From NCBI GenBank assembly GCA_037013685.1, contig CM072884.1, positions 8,122,001-8,186,000 of the forward strand: DNA of 64,000 bases, read 5' to 3'. This DNA is from Acridotheres tristis. Lineage: Eukaryota; Chordata; Aves; Passeriformes; Sturnidae. The notes below the pieces were generated by a model. That model ran no database searches and was not told the origin of the DNA. It saw only the letters and a list, made by a program, of their open reading frames with translations. Shown piece by piece: positions 13,862 through 28,400 of the stretch. The position numbers and the translations under genes are program-made. Within the stretch, counting starts at the first letter, position 1. Every line of letters starts with the position of its first letter.

Positions 13862-14106
13862 GGAGAAATTACATAGAAAGAAATTTCTTTAGGAAAAAAA
13901 TATTTACTGTGAGGGTGGTGAGGCACTGGAACAAGTTGCTCAAAGAAGCTGTGGATGCTCCATCCCTGGAAGTGTTCAAGGCCAGGTTGGTTGGGGCTCT
14001 GAGCAACCTGGCCTAGCAGGTGTCCCTGCCCTTGGCAGGGGGCTTACAATGAGATGTTCGTTCAGGCACCTTCCAGCACAAACCATTCCATGATTCTGAT
14101 TCTGTA
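13862..14106 (+). mobile_element. CR1 LINE 3' end fragment
   Basis: About 245 bp of CR1 3' region in sense orientation. It contains 'gtgagggtggtgaggcactgg', 'agaagctgtggatgctcc', 'atccctggaagtgttcaagg' and 'gtgtccctgcccttggcagg', and ends in degenerate octamers (ATTCCATG, ATTCTGAT). It is strongly 5'-truncated. The segment just before the tail (about 14045-14075) has drifted from the usual sequence. Confidence 0.9.
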
Positions 14107-15879
14107 TTCAATCAGAGGGCTACACTGAATCATCTCTCAGTGTCTTATCCTCTGCTTTTTTGCGTGTGTGACTGTGAAGGCTAAAGGAAGGTCAGAGCAG
14201 AGTGAGAGCGAACAAGATTTGGGAAGAAGTGCATCAGAGAGAAATGATAGCATTTTATACGAAAATGCCAAATTTGATAAAGATATCACAGAGAACAAAG
14301 AAAGAATAAGTTCACAAATGTATCTAGAGTGACTGCAAAATGTCTGTACCTAACCCTAAAACCAGTCTCTTCAAATTTGTTAAATTTATTCACATACAAA
14401 CATAATTTACTCTAGATGACAACATACATAATATATTAAATCATAGAAACAAGAGTTCTGAGATGTGACTCAAATAATTTCTTTTTTTAAATATGTAGAG
14501 TGTTCATGTTTCTTTTTGCTGTTGCAAGACGAAAATTTTGTATTGTTCTAGATATCTCTGGAACAGTGTATGTACCATGCATAATTTTTTTTTGAAGACG
14601 AAGCTCAACATTTTACTTACAATTTTGCTCTCCATTATTAGAAATAATAGTCTTCTGGTCACTTTGGGTAGCTGTCAGAGAAATGAAATTCAATACTGAA
14701 GCATGATCAAGCGTGAGCTTGAACTTCTTCCTCTTTCTCCATTTCAATCTAAATTCACACTCCACAAACTGCTATCATGTGCAATACAGAATCCTTTTGA
14801 TTATAAAGCAGCAGTCCTTGGAAGTCTAAAACAAATGGTTATGTAAAATTCCAGCTTCCTATCTCAGGGATGGATCCATTAAATTATCACAACTGAACAT
14901 AGCTGTTGTATCAATACATTAAATTTAGGTAAACCCATGAGCTGACTATGGATAGATACCTGTATAAAAACGCAAATGGAGAAATTCTGCTTAAGATTTC
15001 TGAGACAGCCTAGTACAGGAATCCATATGGCCTTGTTACAAATCCTTATCATATATCTGCTTATGCATTAATAGAAAAAGTGAACTGTATTGGAATTTGC
15101 TGTGCCTCAAGCAAAGATTACTTCCACCTTCTTTGAAGGTGAATTTTCTGTCTCTCTAATCCATCAGAAAAGGATGTGCTATGCATCTGAATTATGAGCA
15201 AATGCACTGGCAAAATTGAAGGCTTTCTTTCTTTTAATCTTAATGCTGGTAAGAATTATAATTTCATAATGTGTTGGGCATTTGCATCTATGCACAAATA
15301 ACAGCCACAATTTTTTAAAATATACACTAATCTCAGAAACACTGATGAGGTGGGCATAGGCAATAGGATTGACACTTTATAGAGAAGCAATGAATTATTC
15401 AGTATTGAAAAATGTTATTATTAATTTGGGATTTTCAATTTGGTTGGAAAGTTCTATTGAAACCCTTCTGTATGTATATTGAGGTAAAGAAAGGTCCATT
15501 ATGTGTCCTTAAATAGTAATTTGTTACATTTACATGTGCAGGGTATGATGCTTTTGTACAATTTCTGAGTTCCATACATAAAATATGAAACTATTACAAA
15601 GATATAGTGGCCAGCTTTACAGAGTCAAATTGCCTTATAATTTTGAAATACAACAAAATGACACAGGGCATGCTATAAAATTCCTAATTTAGGAAAATGT
15701 CTATATGAAAGTGATTTGATAGCAAATGGCAATTATTTTCTTGCTTACTGCTATAGCCAAATTGTTAGGAGATGGATTTTGTTTTCATTCTTAATGTAAA
15801 GTGTTCTAAAAAAAAATCTCTTGTCAGCTGAAACCTTTTCTGCAGATTCCCAGCCTAAAGCAACATTTTTAGAGTCAAG

Positions 15880-16340
15880 TTTTAAATCCCTTGATGTATC
15901 TGTGTTTGTAATGGAAATGCTAACATAACCTTAGCCGTTACAGGGCAAACAATATTGCGCTAATAAATAATGAACAAAGTGGTTTAATAATTTGAAGCAA
16001 ATCATGTCATGGGCCTGGCAAGATTTTATGACTAAATTATATGGGCAGGAACCTATCAACGGACATGCTGCATAAATACCATAAATAGATGGACTAAGGA
16101 TGTGTGTTCATGAAGCTGAAACCACAGTTTTCATCATCTGGGAGATAAAATGCTGCAAGAGACTGTAGGAAATTGTGTGGAAGCTTTGGGCAAATCAAAA
16201 ACCTGAACAAATGATCAATGTGTCAGTTTTTAATCAACGGCTATTATCTCTAGTGCTAATGAGCTGTACGGTGCCTGTAAATCTGTTGGGCTTCTGAATA
16301 TGGATGTATTGGTTAATGATCCATTATGTGGCCTGTTGGC
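15880..16340. promoter_or_regulatory. Candidate conserved non-coding element
   Basis: A repeat-free block with dense short motifs of the kind bound by developmental factors. Around 15948-15980 there are AACAATATTG, several TAAT cores and GAACAAAG (SOX/HMG-like), and around 16215-16290 a run of mixed composition with no homopolymers. This is an inference from texture only; conservation cannot be seen from one genome. Confidence 0.25.
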
Positions 16341-18687
16341 AAAACTTCTTTCCTTCTAACTGAAAAATATCAATTTCTATTTTCTTCTTTTTCTTTTCAG
16401 TAACCTGCATAACCTGACAATGTTTTCATCTTTGTAGCTTAAGGAACAGTGGGAGTTTCCCTGGCACAGTTTGGATCTGGTTCAGCTAGGCTAGCACTTT
16501 CTTTTTGGACAGTCGCTCATACTGTGTGCTTCTAAAATGATGCAGCACCTCCCAAAGCAGGAAAGGGCTGATTAACTTACTCCTGCTTGAGCTCTGGTAC
16601 CAACAGTGACTTTCTGGAGTTACAGCTTGAAGGACATCAGTTTTCCTTCAAACATTGAAGTGCTTGATCCTCAGTTAATTCTTTTCTTGGCAGTGTGGGG
16701 TGAGAGCAATGACTATAGGCATGTCTGGAGTTACTTGGGTTCTGGAGTGTCTTATGGCTCAGAGTTAAAGGGCAGGCAGGATGTGGGAAACAGCCCCTAT
16801 TTGGTGCACTGGTGATACAGCACATCCTGTCCAGAGGAGAGGAGAGGATCAAAAGAACCATGAACCCATTGCAACAGACCCATCTTTGTCAGGAAAGGCC
16901 TCTGCTTGGGCACTTCTCCCTAAGGAATTGTTAAATGGGCAGAAAAAAAGACTCTTTATGTGGTAGCCCAGTATTAAGGAGACTTTATGTAAGTAAAATT
17001 CTGTGTATCATACTGGAGTGGCTGTATAGCAGAGGCCACAAGAAGTGAGGCTGAGATTTTGGAAGAACTGTACTCCTTTTAGATTCCTCCAAAACAGCAA
17101 ATACTGAGCAAAAGCAGTATGTTTGGAGGAAGAGGTTTAACAGTCAAAATCTGTGTTTATTTTAGTCTGTGTGGGATTTGGTTCTAAGGGCTTGCGCCAC
17201 ACCTGGCATTCAGAAATGCCCTGGTAGTGCAGAGCAGATCTTTCCAAATTCCTGTCATGATTTTGTTCTACTTATGACATACAGGCACAAGAAAGTCATT
17301 ATGCTATTGTTATCTCTCTGGCACTTCTGCAGATCATACCGATGGCAAAAGGATTGTGCAGTCAGAACTGGGGATGCCAAGAGAATGATCCAGCTCTATA
17401 AAGCTAGGGGTAGGCTTAGGGCTTAGACTACTTGTGAAAGTCCATTGTGAAACACCTTTCATCCAGGAGTCTTGCATCCAGAGAGATCATTAAATGTGTC
17501 CCTAAATCTATGGATTTGTCTGCTGCTTCAATAACATCTGTCTCCAATAGCAGCCCTACAGGTAACAAGGCTCCATTTTAGTTCAGGCATTAACACAGGA
17601 AATGCTGGCTGGTGATCATCTCAGAACATGTAATTTTCTGGCCAAATTAGTTTTTAGAGGTTCTAGTTTACTCATTTGTGACAAAAAGTGGCTGAATTGC
17701 CTTATTACATAATATGAATAATATTAATATTATAATCTCTCATTATTACTGATAATGAATATCACAGTTAATAATAATCCATCTCCTTGCTTTATATATT
17801 CTTGGAGAGACTGCCCTTTGTCTGTTTTCCAGGCAGCCAAATTAGGGCACTCTGATTTGATACCATTTAATATTCCCCTCTTAACTCATCTACTTATGGA
17901 AAAGCATGACAGATGTTCTTTAAACTCTAGGGAAGGCTCTGTGGGCCTCTACCAGGAAATTTGTGCTCACACCCTGTCACTTGGAAGGGAAGGAGTCTTT
18001 TCTGCTGCCCTAAAGACAGCACACACAAGACTAAGGAAATATAGGGATATATGAGGAATATATGATATGAAGAAATATAGGGAAATAAGGAATATAAGGA
18101 ATTAAGACTTTCACAAAATTTCAGGTCTTGATTTTGAGGGAGGAGGGATATGTACAATGGAATGCTAAAATTTATGTATATTCTTCAAACTTGTTACTCA
18201 GGCAGAGCAAAGGCAGAAAATTATCCTCTATCAAAATTCTGTGCTTTACACTGTGTATTAACACTGTGGATTCAACTAAAATTTTCTGTCATTATAATTT
18301 AATGAGCTTTAATGATTTGGGATCCTGTTAAATTTGAGCACAGTTTCTCTCCTTTCTCAGGTCTGGGAAGTTTAAATCTGTTAAACCATGTCTGTCATAC
18401 ATTACAAGGAATGCAAGGGAAGCTCACTTGCAAGATAATTTTAATAACAGGCCTTTGGTTTTACAATTCACTGACAATTTGAAGACATGCACTGCTTAGG
18501 TCACATTGAAGGACTGCATTGTACTTTATAGTCCTTTGTTATTAACTGGTTGCTGTTTCTGGTACCCATCATCTATTTGTATTCCAGTGTTTGACAGATT
18601 CTTATTTATCTTTTGTGAAGTTCTCATGTGGTTTAGAGTGTGATTAATTTTGTTCTGTGCTGGAATATTACCTAAGGTTCTGGGTAT

Positions 18688-18740
18688 TTGTTAGAGATAA
18701 CTTGTTCTGTGTACTTGTTAGAGATAACTTGTTCTGTGCT
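18688..18740. repeat. 27-bp tandem duplication (two copies)
   Basis: The unit starting 'ttgttagagataacttgttc' occurs at 18688-18714 and again from 18715, essentially identical over 24 bp. It is a short local duplication with no gene context. Confidence 0.9.
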
Positions 18741-21599
18741 TTCCAGTGATGAATCAGCAGAAGCGATTTTTACCAAGTCTTTTGCAGGAACTGGAAATCA
18801 GTCTGCAATTCCTCCATCCCTAAACCTTCCAGAAGCTCATCTCCCCCAAACTGTTTTCAGTAATGTGACTGTATTACACAGTATAGAGAAAGTTGCTGCA
18901 GTTAATATTTTTCAGAGAGTGATGAGGTTTTTCTAGGAGAGACAGGAAATGGAAAACAAACGTGGGGTTATTAATTTTTCTTTTTTGCCCCCTTAGATAT
19001 GAAATTCATTCTTCAAGGCTTCTCTAAAGGAAGATTTGAATAGAAAAAGCACCTCAGTCCACACTGGTACCTAAAGATACTAGGTATATCAAACATTTGA
19101 TGTTAAGGATTCTGAAAAAGCCTTCTTATGCTCTGTTCTAATGCAGGATGTTTACATGCCCCTATGAAGTTCAGCTCCTTGTAAATCACACTAGCAATCC
19201 TCCTACATGAATTAATGAAAATTAATGTTGAATATTTTATGAAATGTACTCTGAAGAGATTGTATATATTATTTTTATTTAGAATGTTGGAGATTTTTAA
19301 CAACAACAAGAAGACAGGAAAAATAATTCTGTTGTAGTGGCAGAAATCTGCCTGACAGCTGAATTTGACACTTTGAAATGCTGTAATTTCAACTGAAGAA
19401 TGAAGAACAAAGACAGACATTGGAAATGAGGTGTTATTTCCCTGGTCAAACAGTTTTAAGTAAAGCTTGGGAAGGGGAAGTTTGAGTGATACACCTCACA
19501 GAAACAAGCATTAAGAATTGTATTAATACCAAGATGTTCAACTCTCCTACTGTAACAGTGTGCCTGTGCAACACATTTCCATTTAAAGTGGCAGGAGTAT
19601 AATCCCAGCATAATCTCTTCAGCAAACTTTCACAACAGTTTATCTGTGCTTATTGGCAGCATTTGCAAACATCTACAGATGAGAGATATGGATGAGGAGA
19701 AGGAGGGTTAGTAAGAGGTTGAAAGGGAGGAAAAAGTAAGTGAGGAAGTGCTGTTTGAATTGGGAAAGTGATTGTTTCTGAAAGCCTGGTGTGAAGTGGT
19801 CCATGTTCCCCTTCTGTGCTCCATCTGCCTGTCTTCTGAGTCTGTCACCACAGAGCTCCAGAAGCTGGGTTGAAGGAAGGCACTGTCCAGCACCCCAGTC
19901 CAAAACTCTGACAACCCACAGCTGCTCATGGTCTGACCTCTCTGAGCCACTGCCCTCTCAGTGCCTCCCACACCCAGCTGCTTCCAATAGCTTTTAATTT
20001 GGATCCACACCTGTGAGGTCTGACTTGTTTGATATCAGCTGGTCCTGAACTGCTGCCTCTCTTTTTCTGTCCTTTGTAGCTCCTCTCTACTCACTTCTTG
20101 CAGTTCACAGAAACCATTGGTGTTTGTGCTGTCCTTTTTTTTCCATTTTCCTTTGTCTCTGGAGGAGGGGAAGGCTGGAGTAGCAGAGGTGGGAAGGTAG
20201 GTAGTAAAACAAAGGAGGAGGGAATTGAGAAGGAAATTTGAGAGTCTGTCAGTGAAAAAGAACAATAATAACAATGCCTTAATGCATTTTATTTATTCTT
20301 TGAACAGTGTTCACTGAAGAATAAATGCAAATTTCCAGATTTTTGTTTATCTTGGTAGTACATTTGTCTCAGAAATTACTTAGGAGGTAGCTGGAATGAA
20401 TATTACTTAATTGCAACCTGTTTGCCAGGGGAAGAATCAAGACAGAGTTATAATCAGCCAAGCTTTTCTTTTAGTGTACTTTTGTGTTGTGGCTTTTTTT
20501 GCAGTCTTTACCTTGTCAATCACGCATAATTAGTACTTTCTGTGCACAGAGAGTTTTCACTGTCATGCAGATTGATTGGGAAAAGGCACGTTCTCTAAGG
20601 CCTCAGTTGTTCTGATGAATTAAATAGTCTTGCTATTCAAGTTAGTAACAGCAGACTGTGACATGTATTACATATGTATACTTTCTGTGGTGTTTGGAAG
20701 GCTACTTTGACTTTCATGGGATTTGGATCTGACTCTAATGCCTGCTATCATAAACACAAGTGATCCCTTATAATAAAACATTTGGCAGTATTTACCGTCA
20801 GAAATGCCTCTTTGCAGAATCTATGCTATTTTCTGCCTTCTGCAGGCTATCACTCTAAATTTGTATTTAATTGGCACCTACGCCCTGCTGAAACTGGCAT
20901 CCCACCTTGTCTGTGGGCTAAGTGCCATGCTGACAGATGGACACCAGTGCTGGTATGCTCCAGCCGGTTTTCACACTGCACATGAGCTGAGTGGCTGCAT
21001 TTCCCTTTGCAGATCGCGAATTTCAACATCTTAAAAGAACTTTCAGGTTGAGGGAGAAAGCACCAGTGCTTTCCAGCTCCGTGGTGGGAGACTAGGAAAA
21101 TATATTGTGGTAGTATTAAGTAGGTATTAGCAATGGTTAGCCAGGGCTGCTGTTCAGAGGGAGGATTATCTTCATCTCCACCCTCGATTAGCTCTCCACA
21201 GGGCTCACTCTGACTTTTCAGTGACATTATTTCCATGGCTAAGCCAAGTTTCTTGAGGAATACCTCTGCTGAATACAGAAATCCGATCTGTCCTGTGCCC
21301 TGTATAGGAGCCTGTCTATTACTTCTGCTCAATAGAAGCTTTATAAAGCCAGCTTTGCAAAAGAGCATCATTCAAATGGCTATTTAACTCCTCAGTGACG
21401 AAGGTAAGATGTTCCAGAAAAGAAAAAGAAAAGAAATCAGTAATTATGCTGTCTTATTATTCTTCAGCATTTAATACACATTTCAATACTTCCTGTTCAG
21501 CGTTTCTTTTCCTTTCTTCAGGCAATTAGCTGCCAAGACATAAACATAATAAAAGCTAAACTGTACAAGAGAGGGGTTTTCAGCCTTTTGCTAATGCAA

Positions 21600-22210
21600 G
21601 CACAGACTTTAAATCTCACCCTGAATGCTCTTTACAGATTGACAAGGGGCACGTTATTCCAAGTCACTCGGTATTATGTGTGAAGAGTGCCCCAGCTGTG
21701 TCACTGCTGAGGTTAAAAGGTGTTAGTGCTTGCTTCTTTTAAATGAGCATAGTAAATGAAAGTGAACAATTAAGTAAGAAATTTGGCTTGCTATCTCTGC
21801 ATGCTGCGTTTTATTGTGGTGTTGCCAGCTTCTCTGAATGAAAATACAAGAGCAAATTAAACAGCTTTATGAACTCGCAGGAGGAGCAGTTGTTCTAGTG
21901 GCTTTCATACAAATGTCTAATTAATTCTTGAAGTAACCCAAATTGTTCTTTTGTGATCTGTGAATGGGAATTTGTGAGGAACCCGTGCAGATGAAACTAA
22001 GTGAAAGGAGAGCTGGGATTTAATGATTAGCTGGCAGTTTGCACTTGCTGGGTCCAGAAAATTTTAGTTATCTTTCTCATTAATATTGCATTACAAAGTT
22101 AATGGAACATTTGGGTGAATATGTTATAAGCAATAAGGCATTAATGTTATTTTTTGATCAGTCAGTTATGCTAATGGGCATCTGTCATTTTTTTTGCCAG
22201 AGTTGATTTT
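21600..22210. promoter_or_regulatory. Candidate conserved non-coding element
   Basis: A repeat-free block with balanced composition relative to its flanks and homeodomain-type cores such as TAATTAATT (about 21918-21926). It is proposed on appearance only. Confidence 0.2.
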
Positions 22211-24989
22211 AATTATTTGGGCAAATGTTAAAATAAAGGTATGATGCACTTAACCCCCAAAATTAAACAAGAAAACCTATATTTGGCTAGTAGTAGTGGA
22301 CTTAGTGTTGTCTTTCTGTTAATAAAATAATTTATTTTAGGAGACAGGTTGCCAACTCTATAACTGTTTTTTGATTCTTTCCAATGTTTTAGGAAGACTC
22401 AGTTTAAATTATTTTTTTTATGTCAATCCCACGTGAAATAAAAGAAAATCCTTAAAAAATGGATATAAAATATTCAGTAGTCATAGTCATAACATGTTCA
22501 GAGCATGTCTTGAAATTATTGAATTATCAGAAATTATTAAAAAAATACTTAGTGTAGTATTCCTATTCACTGCACCGCTGTAGTGTCTGATTCCTCTGGA
22601 GACAACTGAATTCATGTGGTATCATTACCTTCATAGGTAACATTAATTCAGACTCGTTTCTTGTAAGCATATTTGATATGGATAGTTGTAAGCATTTATA
22701 TCACAGAAGTGCTGTTATGTTACATATTTAAAAGTCAAAGTGAACTGGTTTTAGGTAACAGATGACTAAGTCTCTCTCTACACTCTTTGGGACACAGCAC
22801 TCCATCAATTATATGTGTATTTCTTTTGGAGGTCTTTTTATAGTGGGCAGTGAAGTCACACAATGGGCAAAATGTAAGCAGCAGAAAAAAATCCTGGCCA
22901 GGGTGCACCAAAGCATCTTGTAATGTGCTGGCAGCCACAGGTATAAAATAACCCCTGTGCATTTCTAGCAGGGACACTGAAAGGAGCTGAATATGGAGAA
23001 GGGAGAGCTTGCTTTCTTATGCCCTGTTAAATATGTAATACCATGTGATTTCCCCTACTGTATTTTCCTTTAAACTTGGGAGTGATTTTTTGAGTAGGAA
23101 TCCAGACACTATTTGCATTTGAGCGAGGTTTTACTGATTTAGCATGACTTGTATGTTTGAATTAGTATTTTTAGTAGTAGTTTTTATTTTTAAAGTCTGC
23201 CTTTGCTTGTACTTGCAGTAACTTCATTGAAGATTGAATTAAGCTCATCATAGATTTAAAACAGTCTGATTTAATTTGCTGTTTTCATAGTGGAGATTCA
23301 ATTTAACTCCACGTTGTGTGTCTTTTTGTTAGCTGAGGAATGTAGAACAGGTTTGCATTTCCATAGATCTGCAAAGCCTTATCCATCTGGCCCATAAAAT
23401 GGAGGTGACTTTTGTCAAAGCAAATCTCCCCACTTTTCTGAGGTTTAAAATAAGCCCCTCAACTGCTCCATTCTTTTCATTAGCTGTAACAAAGACTTGA
23501 ATTTTTAAAATAATCCAAACAATACAACAACAACAAAAAAAACCCCACACTGAAACCCACTCTGGAATAATTAGATAAAATAGCATTTAGCTGTGATGAA
23601 CATAAACAAAAAGACTTTGTAGCCAAAGAAAAGGTCTTGAAATCTTTGGGAGATAAAATCTTTTTGCTCCCACTGCATGTGTTGCTCTGGAAAAGGTCTG
23701 GATCTAGAGGAAACACCTAAATATTGCCAGAATGCAGTAAAACCTAAAACCCTAATGCTGTCCTGTATGGTGATCTATAGCAGTAATCCGTGGTGATTTA
23801 TAGTGGTAATTATTAATGGATTCATGATAGGGACAGTGTTGATTGCAGAAGTTCTGGTGGATGGGCAATGTCTTGGTTTGATCAGAAGCTGTTTTCTACT
23901 CTACCAGATTGTCCCTGGTCAGCTGAATTCATGCCTCATACAGCAGTGCATCCCATATGTTCAGTATAGGTAACCTGTAACCACAGCTGTAATGCTAACT
24001 CTAAACTTGCTTATTCTCTGACCCTAAATTATAGTGAGTACATTCACCAGGTCATATGAAGACCAGGATTTTGTGTGTCTGTGTATGATGCATGCCTACT
24101 TACATCCCAGGGGAGCATTTGATTTAGTGAGGGACTTTCAAACTTAGGCAAAAGGAATATGAGGGCTTAAACTGGAAGGTTACACAAAATAAATTATATT
24201 TTAATACAGGAGCACGCTTTGCTTCTTTATCAAGCAACAGTTGATGGGTTTTTATGGCCACCTGCCTGTTGATAGTGTTCCTCTGAAAAAAATTTGGAGG
24301 CGAAAGAACAAATCTGTGTTTCCTCTCTCATGTAAACCTGTGATTAAAAATGTATATGAATAAGCATATTTTATAAATTGACTCCAATAACTGAAGATGT
24401 TGACAGCATCAGGGACACTTGATGGATCATAATGTTGTCCAATTTACTACATTTGACCGTGGAAATTTTTCCAAGTTACAGAAGAGAGTGTCAGAAATAC
24501 AAAATAGTGAACAGCAGTATTTGACTTACTTATATATGCTTATAAGGCATAAACTGTGGTGTAGGAACATGCATTCACAATTCATAGGCTGACAAGTATA
24601 AGTTTCAAAAGAGTGTGAGTCAGTCTCATAGAGATAAATTAATAGATATAAATCTATTTTTTGTATACATATGTCTAATATATATTTATATATAATATAT
24701 AGGTAATAACTCTTTGTCAAATCATCATTCTAGCAACACATTTGAGTTTCTGAGAGGCTGGAGCAGAGCTGTGTGCTTTGAAACAGTCAATATTAGTTCA
24801 GTCAACCTTTGCCAAGCACGGCCATATGTGGTACACCTAATTCTGCGTAACCCCTTCAGCTTTCTGTCACAGTTATTGCTAATGCACTATATTATTTTCC
24901 TGGACCCGTGACTTGCCTGTGTCTCCCACAGGGCTGTAAGTGACAGCTCAGTAAAGACACTTAATGCCTTCCCGAGCTGCATGTCAGCT

Positions 24990-25400
24990 GTAATGCACTG
25001 TTTTGCACCTTTGTTCAGTAATGGTGGTGGTGCTCCATAGCAACGCTGGCTTCCCAGCTGTGCAAAGGTCTGCCATGGGGAGGCCAACTGGGAACTATTA
25101 GAGCCTGTGGAAAATCTCCAGGAGGGATGCAAGGTGCGGAGCGCACAAAGCGCCGCTCAGAGATGCTCTGCTGCCGCCTGTGCGCTGCAATCACCGCTAA
25201 GCCCTCATGAATATGCTCGAGTGTTGCCAACAGAGTGCCTTTTGAGCAGAATACTCTTTCCTATTGATTGGAAACCGAGGACAAATATTAATTTATAATG
25301 TAATCAAAGGGACAGCAGAGAGTCGCTACTGTGCATGACAACTGCGAGATTTGAGGGGAAGACTTTTCTTATGTAAATGAGAGAGTGTTAATCTGCATAC
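24990..25400. promoter_or_regulatory. Candidate enhancer-like block with a CpG cluster
   Basis: A non-repeat block that keeps CpGs in an otherwise CpG-poor region, with at least four CpGs within 25136-25157. It also has CCATAGCAAC at 25035-25044, which resembles an RFX X-box half, followed by homeobox-like TAAT cores at about 25289-25300. CpG retention outside a young repeat suggests either constraint or low methylation. No TATA box, initiator or coding exon is evident, so an enhancer seems likelier than a promoter. Confidence 0.3.
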
Positions 25401-28400
25401 AAAAGGATTTTGGAGAGAATTTAGACCAACTGCTTCTGGAAATCCCTCAGAGGAAAAGAATCCTACCCCCTTTCACTGCCTTTGAAATCTGCTCGGTGTC
25501 CCATAGAATTATTTTACTTCTCCAAAGAACAGAATGTAAAATTCAGTGAAAATCTCAAATTGGAGTTGTACCCAGTTACCCTGAAATTGCAAGTTATATT
25601 GGGGTTTTAATTAAAGAAACTAACATTAATCAAGTCTTAAGATAACAATCAAGCTTGTTCATTACTTGCTCTTTTTGTGAAGCTAAATAAGGTTTATTCA
25701 CAGATCCATGCTTACCATTCCTGAAAATCTTTAAGCTACACCTGAAGTGTAATAACATGCTTCACAGTGATTTAAGGCTTCAAATAAGTAACTAACTCAA
25801 TTTAAGAATTAACTCTGAGAATAGCCTTTGAGGGCCTTTCCTTACCAAATCTGTGTTAGCCTTGATTACATGAAAAATTGCCATGACTTGTGATGTGGTG
25901 TTTTATGATTGCAAAACTCCACAATTTGTTGGCTTGTGCTATTCGTGTGATTTCCTTCTCTTCCTGCCCCATCAAGATTTGATTTTGTATTAGCCAGCCC
26001 TGATGTATGAAATAATAAAAATCAAGAAAATGAAAACCTTGACATAGAAATGCCATCTACTTCAGAGCAATCTGTAGCTAGCATGTTGGTGATTATTGTA
26101 CTATGCAGATGAAGACTTGAGAGTGTCTTCTTAATTTTAGGTTTATATTTATGGTTTGAATTTCTTTCATTTTCTATGTTTTTTTGTTTTGTTTTTTTTT
26201 AAATCCATTTCTTTATGCTGACTTTGTTATTTAATACAGAGAAGTTTGGGTTTTTTCTTCTCTAATTTTATGCTCATCTTAGGTTGCAACTCATGAGGGA
26301 TGCTGAGGGGAAACAGAGTATGAAGGTGAAATTGCTTTTTTTGTTTATAATATCAGTAATAATTTATCTATCTGGAAGAATATATCTTGTGATAACAAAT
26401 ACAAAGGATTTTTGGCATGCCCAAGGATTTTTTTGTATTTCTTGGAAGAAGTTATTTCCCATGGGTAACCCAAAAGTGACATAATCAATATCAATGCTTT
26501 CCTGCCTCCTTGTCTGCAGCTGTGGAGACAGAACAGTGCAGGGACACCTGCTTTGCTGCCTGCATTTGTAGATGTGAGGTGGCTTCAGTGGGAAGTGCTC
26601 CAGCCCTCCCTATGCATTGAAAGCAGCAGGAGGGAGATTGACAAAAACTGCCCACAGGTCCTGACCCACTGTCCTTTAAACCCACCTGCTAAGGGAATAC
26701 ACTCAGATTTGTGTTAGAAGTGGAGGAACAAAGGATTTGAAAAGACACAAATGTAGACTTTTCCTGCTTCTCGCACAGCTTTACAAAATACCAGGAATGG
26801 CATTGTGATACCTGTGGGCCCACTGAGCTGGTGTACCCAGCACCATCCATACTGAACTTAGCAATTGAAGGAAGGGCTTTCTGCCTATAAGGAGCACCAA
26901 GCTAACCAAATATTGGTTTGATTCATGGAATCTGATATATCTGTTTAAACAGCACAGTTATGAAATGTAAATGAATTGCTTGTACAGTACGTGGACCACA
27001 TTGGCAAATGCTGCCAAAATGGATTAAAACATCAATTGAATAAATTAAGGAAAAAACAGTCTCTACAAAATATGACTAAAGATGCAGATTTGACCTCAGA
27101 CTTAGGAACCTCCTCAGCCAGGAACTGCTACAAGCTGGGCAGTCTCACCAGAGAAGCAGTTCTGTGTACCTGAGCTGTTCTTGTCCTTCCTTTTCCTCAT
27201 TGACTGATGCTCAGTACTAAGCTAGAAAAACTTTTGGTTCGAAGCATGCTAACTGGTTAATGGTTTTTAGATTTCTTTTTTTTACTTCAGCTGTTTCTTT
27301 CTTCTTATTTTGCAGTTATGTTGCTGTTGTTGACTATATGGGCCAGTGTTATTTCAAGTATTGCCATTAGTTTGCATAGGCATAAAAATGATCCCCTTAA
27401 GCTCACTATTTCACTATCTAGTGGCTTTCTCCACTGTTGTTTATTACCTAGAGGATTTAAAATTTTCCTCTGAGTCAAGAGAGTTTGCTGAGTAGGGATA
27501 GTTGAGAGCACAATGTTAAATGCTTTGCTGAACTGGTATTCCAGTGCTTATATTCACATCTACAATTCTTCCTAGGTTATGAGGGGGATAACTAACAGCT
27601 TTTAATATGTAACCCAGTTTCAGAATTCCACAACAACAGTAAATTTGCAGGATAATAATTCCTGTTCATGCAAGAGCCCTTGAACAAGGGCTTACCCTAA
27701 TTTGCTTTCAGAATTTCTTCATGTTCTCCATTGACTCTGCATTGTTGTGGAAAAGAAGTTTCAGGACAAGTTACTTAGTTCAGTGTCTGGCCTGAAGTAG
27801 TTAGTGACCTTCTGCACCAGTAGTTTTGTTTTGTAAGGGCTGACATGAATTTTACTTATCTTGACATGTGCAGATTAAGGAGTTCTTTGCTTCATCACCC
27901 ATGAGAAGTAGCATCCTGAGAGAAGGATATTGTGTCAGCAGGTTTAGGGACGTGGGCGATCTGAGTATCTACATAAATTTTGCCACCATTTTGTTGGGTA
28001 TTTTAGAATGCCAGGGCGAGGCAGTAATATGTGACAGAGAGGAAAAAGAAAACCCTTTTGCTGTGAAATAGTTTGCTTCAGCCACTTAGAAGGTTTCTTT
28101 TTATGTCTACATATAGTTACTATAAAGAATATCCAATAGTCTATTATTTCTTTGTGCAGAATACATGATAAAGACAAAAAACCTCTTCATCAGACAAAAA
28201 AGACCCTAAAGCAATCCAGAGTATTGATGTTTGAGAGCCATGAGGCAGAATTTGAATGCAACACTAGTTTTATACTCATGTACTTTGTAGAGTGGTTATG
28301 TTTTCATTAGAGATGGGAGTTAGGGGAATTTTTTCAATACTGCTGTTAAATTTTATCTTGTTTGCCTAAGCTGCTACATAGCAGGCCTTTTTTTTTTTTT

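Noticed and set aside
16381..16430. Pyrimidine tract ending TTTTCAG, resembling a splice acceptor
   Set aside because: No open frame or donor follows. Such tracts are common in this composition.
18045..18110. Iterated 'gaaatatagg'-like sequence
   Set aside because: Too irregular to call a tandem array. It looks like low-complexity purine/AT-rich drift.
20850..21371. Longest ATG-initiated frame in the window (173 codons, minus strand)
   Set aside because: No recognisable domain, coding signature or promoter. About one stop-free frame of this length is expected by chance in 64 kb of six frames.
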